A DNA stretch of 7,040 bases, from contig CAZMFZ010000152.1 of NCBI GenBank assembly GCA_964565665.1, forward strand, positions 1 through 7,040. Direction: 5' to 3'. The position numbers and the translations under genes are program-made. Below are positions 1-5,216 of the stretch, one piece after another. This stretch comes from CAZMFZ01 sp964565665. GTDB lineage: Bacteria > Bacteroidota > Bacteroidia > Cytophagales > UBA9547. The notes beneath the pieces were generated by a model, which worked only from the letters and a program-made list of their open reading frames with translations, ran no database searches and was not told the DNA's origin. Every line of letters starts with the position of its first letter. The first letter of the stretch is position 1.

Positions 1-8
1 TTCTTAAT

Positions 9-34
9 GTATACCAATTCTGCAATTTGTATAC
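9..34. repeat. 26-bp imperfect palindrome upstream of the division gene
   Basis: GTATAC at 9-14 and again at 29-34 bracket an inverted repeat: GTATAC, one mismatched base, AATT, a 4-base centre (CTGC), AATT, one mismatched base, GTATAC. Ten of the eleven positions in each arm pair. It lies 21 bases before the ATG at 56. An in-frame TAA at 5-7 could end an unseen upstream + strand gene, in which case the hairpin sits just behind that stop and may be a weak terminator or processing site. Its dyad symmetry would also suit a regulator binding site. No T-tract follows directly, and the sequence does not decide between these roles. Confidence 0.4.
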
Positions 35-55
35 CTAATAGGGTTTTTAATACTT

Positions 56-361
56 ATGAATTTCAAATCAATCGTAAGGAAAATAGTACCGTTTTTTAGA
101 AATTTTTATTTTTCAACGGGCTTTTTTTTATTGGCATGGATGCTCTTTTTCGATGCCAACGATTTTATAAGCCAGTACAGACTTACAGGAAAGCTCAATG
201 ATTTGCTTAAAGAGAAAGCATTTTATAGTGTGAAAATTTTGGAAGTGAAAAAGGAAAAAGAAGAGGTTTTTGGCTCACGAGATTTACTCGAAAAGTTTGC
301 ACGCGAACGATATTTGATGAAAAAACCAACAGAAGACATATATATACTCAAAGAAGATTGA
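56..361 (+). CDS. FtsB/DivIC-like septum formation initiator protein
   Basis: A 101-residue bitopic membrane protein of the FtsB/DivIC family. In other bacteria such proteins join the FtsQ-FtsL (DivIB-FtsL) subcomplex and help activate septal wall synthesis. Visible layout: a short basic N-terminus (residues 1-16), one membrane segment at about 17-33 (rich in F, L and W, ending in D), then a Lys/Glu-rich helix at about 40-72 suited to a coiled coil. The conserved tail at about 81-98 reads FARERYLMKKPTEDIYIL, matching the family pattern of an aromatic residue followed by K-K/R-P-x-E-D. Length is normal. The ATG at 56 is chosen because it directly precedes the basic and membrane segments; no Shine-Dalgarno is visible, which is usual for Bacteroidota. 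A histidine kinase gene follows 23 bases downstream. Whether it is orthologous to FtsB or DivIC cannot be told. Confidence 0.85.
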   Translation: MNFKSIVRKIVPFFRNFYFSTGFFLLAWMLFFDANDFISQYRLTGKLNDLLKEKAFYSVKILEVKKEKEEVFGSRDLLEKFARERYLMKKPTEDIYILKED

Positions 362-384
362 GCTTTACGCATTCCTAATATTTT

Positions 385-1491
385 ATGATTTCCCATCCTG
401 GGCTTATTTCATTTTTAGTAGCTTCACTAGTTACACTGCTCCTCTTTATTCTCCACACGGTGTTGGGAGCAGATTTGAACCATAATGAAATACTCATTTT
501 GGTATTTTTATTTCTGGGTACTTTGCTTTTAGTCTATATCACGCTCGAATATCTGATTTTCACAGAAATAAATAAAATATATTCTGTGCTTGATAAAATA
601 AGGCTGAAAGATGATGAACTGAACCTAAAAAGCTTTAAGAAAACCAAGAACTTGCCCCTAAAAAGGAAGAAAATTTATGAAGAGGTATTTACATACGTCA
701 CTAAAAAGCAGGCTGAAATTCGCGAACTCAAAAAACTTGAAATTTTTCGTAGGGAATTTTTGGCAGATATTTCACATGAATTGAAAACCCCAATTTTCGC
801 AGCTCAAGGCTATATTCTCACCCTTTTAGATGGGGCCATGAACGAAAAAGAAACACGAGAAAAGTTCTTGAGAAAAGCAGCCAAAAGCTTAGATGGATTA
901 AATGAAATGGTAGCAGAATTACTAACACTCTCGCAACTGGAAACAGGTGAATTGAAGATGAATATAATAGACTTTGATATAAAAATATTAACAGAAGACA
1001 TTTTTGATGTTTTAGAAGGTATAGCCAAAAAGAGAGATATTGAGCTTAAATATGCTGATCACTATAAGAATGTGATGGTGAAAGGCGATCCTTATCAGAT
1101 AAAACAAGTGATGAAAAATCTGATTGAAAATGCAATTTATTATGGAGTAGATAAAGGAAAAGTAACTGTGGGCCTAGATACCGATAAAGAAAATGTGATA
1201 ATTTCCGTAAAAGATGATGGTTTGGGCATAGCTCCAGAACATTTGAAACGCATATTTGAGCGATTCTATAGGATAGAAAAAAGCCGCTCAAAAGAAAAAG
1301 GTGGTACCGGACTTGGGCTTTCCATAGTGCAAGAAATAGTAGAGGCTCACAATTCAAAAGTATTGGTAACAAGCAAAGTGGGAAAAGGCACTACTTTTGC
1401 ATTTATTCTTAAAAAAGGGTATTTGGAAACTTCCTATTTTAAACAGCCTGAAGAAACTACAATAAAAAAGGGAATATCTATGCTTAAATAA
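385..1491 (+). CDS. Membrane sensor histidine kinase with minimal extracytoplasmic loop
   Basis: A 368-residue sensor kinase that should autophosphorylate on His and pass the phosphate to a response regulator. Two membrane helices (about 7-29 and 36-59) are joined by only about six residues, so there is no periplasmic sensor domain. A Lys/Glu-rich linker (about 60-120) leads to the HisKA domain, whose H-box SHELKTP carries the phospho-acceptor His131. The HATPase_c domain has the N-box NLIENA (Asn245, Asn249), the G1 box DDGLGI (277-282), an FERFYR F-box and the G2 box GGTGLGL (306-312). All catalytic boxes are intact. The general type is PhoR/ResE-like. A polar tail of about 25 residues follows the ATPase core. 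No response regulator lies beside it, so its partner is elsewhere or outside the window. The next gene starts five bases after its stop, implying co-transcription. The signal it senses is unknown. Confidence 0.93.
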   Translation: MISHPGLISFLVASLVTLLLFILHTVLGADLNHNEILILVFLFLGTLLLVYITLEYLIFTEINKIYSVLDKIRLKDDELNLKSFKKTKNLPLKRKKIYEEVFTYVTKKQAEIRELKKLEIFRREFLADISHELKTPIFAAQGYILTLLDGAMNEKETREKFLRKAAKSLDGLNEMVAELLTLSQLETGELKMNIIDFDIKILTEDIFDVLEGIAKKRDIELKYADHYKNVMVKGDPYQIKQVMKNLIENAIYYGVDKGKVTVGLDTDKENVIISVKDDGLGIAPEHLKRIFERFYRIEKSRSKEKGGTGLGLSIVQEIVEAHNSKVLVTSKVGKGTTFAFILKKGYLETSYFKQPEETTIKKGISMLK

Positions 1492-1496
1492 TTTGA

Positions 1497-2213
1497 ATGA
1501 AAAAACTTGATTTTGCCAACCTCATTGTGTTTGAAGATGCCGATTTTATTGCCATTAACAAACCTTATGATGTATCTACCCTTGAAGACAGAGACAAAAC
1601 CCGCCAAAATATTTTACAATTGGCCAAAACTTATACCCACGATGCTCAGGTTTGCCATCGGCTAGATAGGGAAACTTCCGGCATATTGTTGATCGCCAAA
1701 AATCCAGAAGCATACCGCCATGCTAGTATGCAATTCGAAAACCGTGAAGTGACTAAAATTTATCATGCAGTAATAGAAGGCACCAAAAAGCTTGACAATG
1801 AAATGGTAGACATGCCTATTTTTATTATGAAAGATGGCTCAGTTCGCATTGATAGGGCAGAAGGAAAAGAATCAGCTACTATTTTCAATACTTTAAGGGC
1901 TTACAATCGCTACAGTTTGGTGGCTTGCTTGCCGATTACGGGGCGTATGCACCAAATCAGGGTTCATTTGTCTACTATTGGGCACCCTATAATTGCCGAT
2001 GAATTGTATGGTGGTAAAGATATTTTTTTATCCAATATTAAAAGGAATTTTAAATTGAAGAAAGATACTGATGAGCAGCCCTTGATGCAGCGGGTAGCAC
2101 TCCATGCTAAGTCACTCACATTCAATGATATATCTGGCAAAGAAATTACTGTAACTGCAGATTATCCTAAAGATTTTGCAGTCTTGATAAGGCAATTGGA
2201 GATGAATGTGTAG
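1497..2213 (+). CDS. RluA-family RNA pseudouridine synthase
   Basis: A 238-residue pseudouridine synthase that should isomerise specific uridines in rRNA or tRNA. The family signature HRLDRETSG is at 54-62, with catalytic Asp57. The second signature, TGRMHQIRVHL, is at 148-158. The early NKPYDV segment (21-26) matches the usual NKP(x)G strand. There is no N-terminal S4 RNA-binding domain, so the catalytic core starts almost at residue 1, as in RluA/TruC-like short members. A Lys-rich insertion with KDIFLSNIKRNFKLKK at about 174-189 follows the ADELYGG motif; similar insertions occur in Bacteroidota members. The RNA target cannot be assigned from sequence. The start ATG lies five bases after the kinase stop, so translation may be coupled. 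The AlkD-like gene begins 30 bases after its stop. Confidence 0.92.
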   Translation: MKKLDFANLIVFEDADFIAINKPYDVSTLEDRDKTRQNILQLAKTYTHDAQVCHRLDRETSGILLIAKNPEAYRHASMQFENREVTKIYHAVIEGTKKLDNEMVDMPIFIMKDGSVRIDRAEGKESATIFNTLRAYNRYSLVACLPITGRMHQIRVHLSTIGHPIIADELYGGKDIFLSNIKRNFKLKKDTDEQPLMQRVALHAKSLTFNDISGKEITVTADYPKDFAVLIRQLEMNV

Positions 2214-2243
2214 TCAATTGGAGAGAATTGAAATATTTCTGAA

Positions 2244-2914
2244 ATGATAGTAAGTGAAATCTTATCATACCTTCAAACTGAATTGTTGTCCGTATCCAAT
2301 ATGGAGGAAGCCATTGGAATGAAGGCATATATGAAAAATAGATTTGAGTTTATTGGTGTTACTTCTCCAATTCGCAAGGATATTATCAAGCATAGTTTCA
2401 CACTATTTACTATAAAAACAGAAACAGAATTATTTGAGCTTGTCACTAATTTATGGAAATTCCCGTATAGAGAATATCAATACATAGCTTTAGAATATTT
2501 ATACAAATATAATAAGCTTATTTCGGAAAATTCATTAGCCAAATTTGAATATTATATTCTCTCTAAATCGTGGTGGGACAAGGTAGACGGATTGGGGGCA
2601 GATGCTATAGGGGATTATTTTTTACAATTTCCAACATATAAAGACAACAAATTGACTTTTGGCTTAATTCTAGCAATATTTGGCTACAAAGAGTGTGTAT
2701 TATTCATCAATTATTCTACAAAGAGTATACAGACACCTCATGTCTTAAAAAGTGTATTTTGTTTTGTAAAAACTCAAATGAGTTCTTCATTCAAAAAGCT
2801 ATAGGATGGGCTTTGCGACAATATGGAAAAACTGATGCCGATTTTGTAAAGGAATTTGTAAATACAAATCAGCTTAAACCTTTAAGTAAACGAGAAGCTT
2901 TAAAACACTTTTGA
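2244..2914 (+). pseudogene. AlkD-like DNA alkylation repair glycosylase, broken by a one-base frameshift
   Basis: A HEAT-repeat DNA glycosylase of the AlkC/AlkD family (DNA alkylation repair enzyme), which removes bulky or cationic alkylated purines without base flipping. The first frame (ATG 2244, stop about 2804) carries residues 1-139 and then turns into unrelated sequence. The family sequence resumes in the -1 frame and runs to the TGA at 2912-2914. The switch fits loss of one T from the TTTT run at 2657-2660: adding one T gives LTF-WLNSSNIWLQRV and a 223-residue protein of normal length. In it W111 and D115 (SWWDKVD), R150 (WLQR) and W189 (AIGWALR) each sit two residues after Bacillus cereus AlkD W109, D113, R148 and W187, so the spacing is right across the join. 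The C-terminal PLSKREALK is also typical. It may be a recent pseudogene or a homopolymer sequencing error. Otherwise the coding sequence is undamaged. Confidence 0.88.
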
Positions 2915-2964
2915 CTAAGTGCAATTAGAATTCTATCAGCCAACCTACTAATTTTAAAGTAAAT

Positions 2965-3007
2965 TGAACACAAACTCCACGGTTAATACCCGTGGGGTTT
3001 GTGTTCA
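2965..3007. terminator. Bidirectional hairpin between convergent genes
   Basis: Positions 2965-2982 and 2990-3007 form an 18-bp stem with a single G-U wobble and a 7-base loop (TTAATAC). It lies between the + strand AlkD-like gene, which ends at 2914, and the - strand propeller-cupredoxin gene, whose stop is at 3012-3014, so the hairpin begins four bases after that stop. The length and near-perfect pairing support termination in both directions. A long U-tract is lacking on the + side; on the - side the following sequence is A/T-rich. Confidence 0.75.
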
Positions 3008-3011
3008 TATG

Positions 3012-5132
3012 TTATGGTGTAACTACCAAAATAGACTGCATGGTAGCATAATGTCCTGGATAGGTGCAAACTAATTGATAATTTCCAGGTGTTTTAGGAG
3101 CTTCAAAAAATATGGTTTCGGCTGTGCCTGGGCTTACAAGCTTGGTGTGATAAAGCACATCGTCCGATTTTGGCACATAGTTTAGTTTGGGGCCTTCCAA
3201 ACCCATATTGGTGGCTGTTTCGCCTATTTCATCGGCTTTTCCTGGTTTTACAATTACCACATTGTGCTGCATATCGTCATTATTAGTAAATATTAATTTT
3301 ACTTTTTGTCCAGCTTTGATGGTGATTTTGGCTTGGTCGTACATCAATCCCGGGCGTGTGCTTAGGTTGATTGTCTTATCAATAGCTGTCCACGCAGTAG
3401 GTTGTTTCGACATTGATTTGCCCACTGGCACATTTGCCTTAGGCTTTGCGAGAGGTTTCGGAGCTTGCACAGGTGTAGCAGTTTTGGCCTTCTCCATGGC
3501 CATCATCGAATGATCCATCTGCATAGGTTTAGCATCTACTGTCAATTTTTCGCCATCGGGAATTACCTTTAAGGTATAATAGGCAGCATTGTGGAGCAGA
3601 CCTATATTATTAGCAGAAACTACATTATTCACTTTAATTTCATGTACATAACCCTCACGCAACAAATCAACAACCAAGCGTACTTTTTTTCCGTCTTCCG
3701 AAACTACCGCAGCCTTTATTGGGCAGATCGTATCGTTTATAATCGGGCTGCCATATTTTGAATGGTATTTATAAGTAAAACTTGTGACCGCATAATTTTT
3801 AGGATTTGAGGCCGATTTTTTATCTACAGGCAATAAGAATTCTATTTCAAATCCATCGGGTTTGGCTTTCACATCTTTCATCTCGAAGGGCGTTTTCTTT
3901 ATCCATACTACTTTTTGTAAACCCCAAGGCGATTTGCCAATCGAACCCCAACCACGATTTGTCATTCCTACAAATAGTGAACCTTCATTCCCCCAAGCAA
4001 AACGTAAAATTCCTGATGCAAAATCTTTCCTGAAATCAAATGCTACACCTTGATATACACCTTTTACTTTTTCAAAATTTACACGCATTATTTTGCTTGC
4101 ATATTGGTCGCCTACTAATATCTGCCCAGCAAAATAGGGGGCAAAATTGTTGCCTTCGGGTAAATAAATCATGTCGGAAGTAGATTGCCCTAGCATAGAA
4201 TGCGGTAGCGTGATGGACTGTGTTTTCAAATTGGGAATTTTACTTACTGACTCAAACATAGGCCTTCCTACATCGGGCAAGTCATACACATTTCTATCAA
4301 TTCCCAACACAGCATCATCTGTACACAAGTTCATTATTTTGCAAAATTGGTCATGTGTTAATTTAATAGGTGAATTAGGTTCGTTTGTCCAAACTAGGCC
4401 TGCTGGATTTCCTACAAAATCTCCTTTTGCACAATGCGTGATTCCGCCAGAACCCATCCAATCGCCTTGATTTTCTGTATAGAAATATTCGCCTGTTTCA
4501 GGATGTACAAACAAGCCGCAGGGCGAACGATGCCCGACAGACCAGGGTTCAATTTTGCCATCTGGGTATATTTTTAATAGCCAACCTCTGTAAGGTGATT
4601 TACTAGATGCCTCGTACCATTTACCGGCTTCAGAATTAAAGCCTACATTTAGAGAAACAATAAAATTACCGTCTTTATCAACCTTAGGTCCAAAACCATA
4701 TTCGTGATAGTTGCCCGATAATGGCCATGAAGCTACTGTTTCATATACATCTGCTTTGCCGTCATTGTCGCTATCTATCAACTTTGTGAGCTCGCTTCGT
4801 TGCATGCAATATAAGTATCCGTCTTTGTAAGCTAAGCCCAATACCTCATTCATGCCCTCGGCAAATTTCAACACTCTAGGTCTGCTGTCGCTTTTCATTT
4901 CTGCATTATCAATAATGAAAACCTCACCTCTGCGGGTGGAGATGGCTAGCCTACCATCGGGGAAAGTGGCTAACCCACCTACCTCAAGGATTACATTTTC
5001 TGGCAATGGCACATTAGAAATATTGTAAAAATCGGCTTCTTCGAATTTAGAAGGCATTACTTGTGCTATGGTGGCTAAGCCTACCAGACAAGCAATGTAA
5101 ATGGAAACGAATTTTATTGGTGTTTTTTTCAT
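3012..5132 (-). CDS. Exported sorbosone/glucose dehydrogenase-like beta-propeller fused to an azurin-like copper domain
   Basis: A 706-residue exported protein. Residues 1-24 form a signal peptide (MKK, hydrophobic core, then ATIAQ). Residues about 35-415 resemble the glucose/sorbosone dehydrogenase (PQQ-type) propeller: repeated PDG/KDG blade turns, a D-x-D-x-D-G calcium-like loop at 120-125, and GHRSPCGLFVHPETGEYFYTE-type sequence from 200. An Ig-like beta region (about 418-530, with SxPxNY and VSEDGKKVRL) follows. Next come a Met/His cluster (537-546) and a Pro/Ala/Lys linker to about 580. The C-terminal domain is a type 1 cupredoxin with ligands His623, Cys689, His694 and Met698; CTYPGHYATM has azurin spacing. 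No CxxCH heme motif is present. It probably oxidises a sugar or alcohol and passes electrons to copper, but substrate and cofactor are unproven. I prefer the ATG at 5132; an in-frame GTG at 5144 would add four residues. It lies 84 bases after the DUF1080 gene. Confidence 0.85.
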   Translation of the reverse strand: MKKTPIKFVSIYIACLVGLATIAQVMPSKFEEADFYNISNVPLPENVILEVGGLATFPDGRLAISTRRGEVFIIDNAEMKSDSRPRVLKFAEGMNEVLGLAYKDGYLYCMQRSELTKLIDSDNDGKADVYETVASWPLSGNYHEYGFGPKVDKDGNFIVSLNVGFNSEAGKWYEASSKSPYRGWLLKIYPDGKIEPWSVGHRSPCGLFVHPETGEYFYTENQGDWMGSGGITHCAKGDFVGNPAGLVWTNEPNSPIKLTHDQFCKIMNLCTDDAVLGIDRNVYDLPDVGRPMFESVSKIPNLKTQSITLPHSMLGQSTSDMIYLPEGNNFAPYFAGQILVGDQYASKIMRVNFEKVKGVYQGVAFDFRKDFASGILRFAWGNEGSLFVGMTNRGWGSIGKSPWGLQKVVWIKKTPFEMKDVKAKPDGFEIEFLLPVDKKSASNPKNYAVTSFTYKYHSKYGSPIINDTICPIKAAVVSEDGKKVRLVVDLLREGYVHEIKVNNVVSANNIGLLHNAAYYTLKVIPDGEKLTVDAKPMQMDHSMMAMEKAKTATPVQAPKPLAKPKANVPVGKSMSKQPTAWTAIDKTINLSTRPGLMYDQAKITIKAGQKVKLIFTNNDDMQHNVVIVKPGKADEIGETATNMGLEGPKLNYVPKSDDVLYHTKLVSPGTAETIFFEAPKTPGNYQLVCTYPGHYATMQSILVVTP

Positions 5133-5216
5133 TATTTTTATCACTTTTTTATTGCCACAGTGTTAAAGCAATTGCAGCACATTTATATTTATTTAATTAA
5201 TTATCAGTGTATTGAA

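Noticed and set aside
810..1372. Open frames on the - strand opposite the histidine kinase gene.
   Set aside because: They lie fully inside a well-supported gene on the other strand and show no recognisable protein features.
2655..2662. Possible programmed -1 frameshift at ACTTTTGG in the AlkD-like gene.
   Set aside because: A slip on TTT is formally possible, but the site is not a classical X-XXY-YYZ heptamer, I see no clear stimulatory hairpin just downstream, and AlkD-family genes are normally single frame. A one-base deletion or sequencing error is simpler.
4500..4550. Cys205 in RSPCGL and nearby Cys as a heme c attachment site in the propeller.
   Set aside because: There is no CxxCH anywhere in the protein; the single cysteines do not form a heme c motif.
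5133..5216. Possible internal promoter in the 84-base gap between the two - strand genes.
   Set aside because: The gap is A/T-rich, but I could not find a convincing Bacteroidota TTTG/TAnnTTTG pair at proper spacing, and no start can be assigned.
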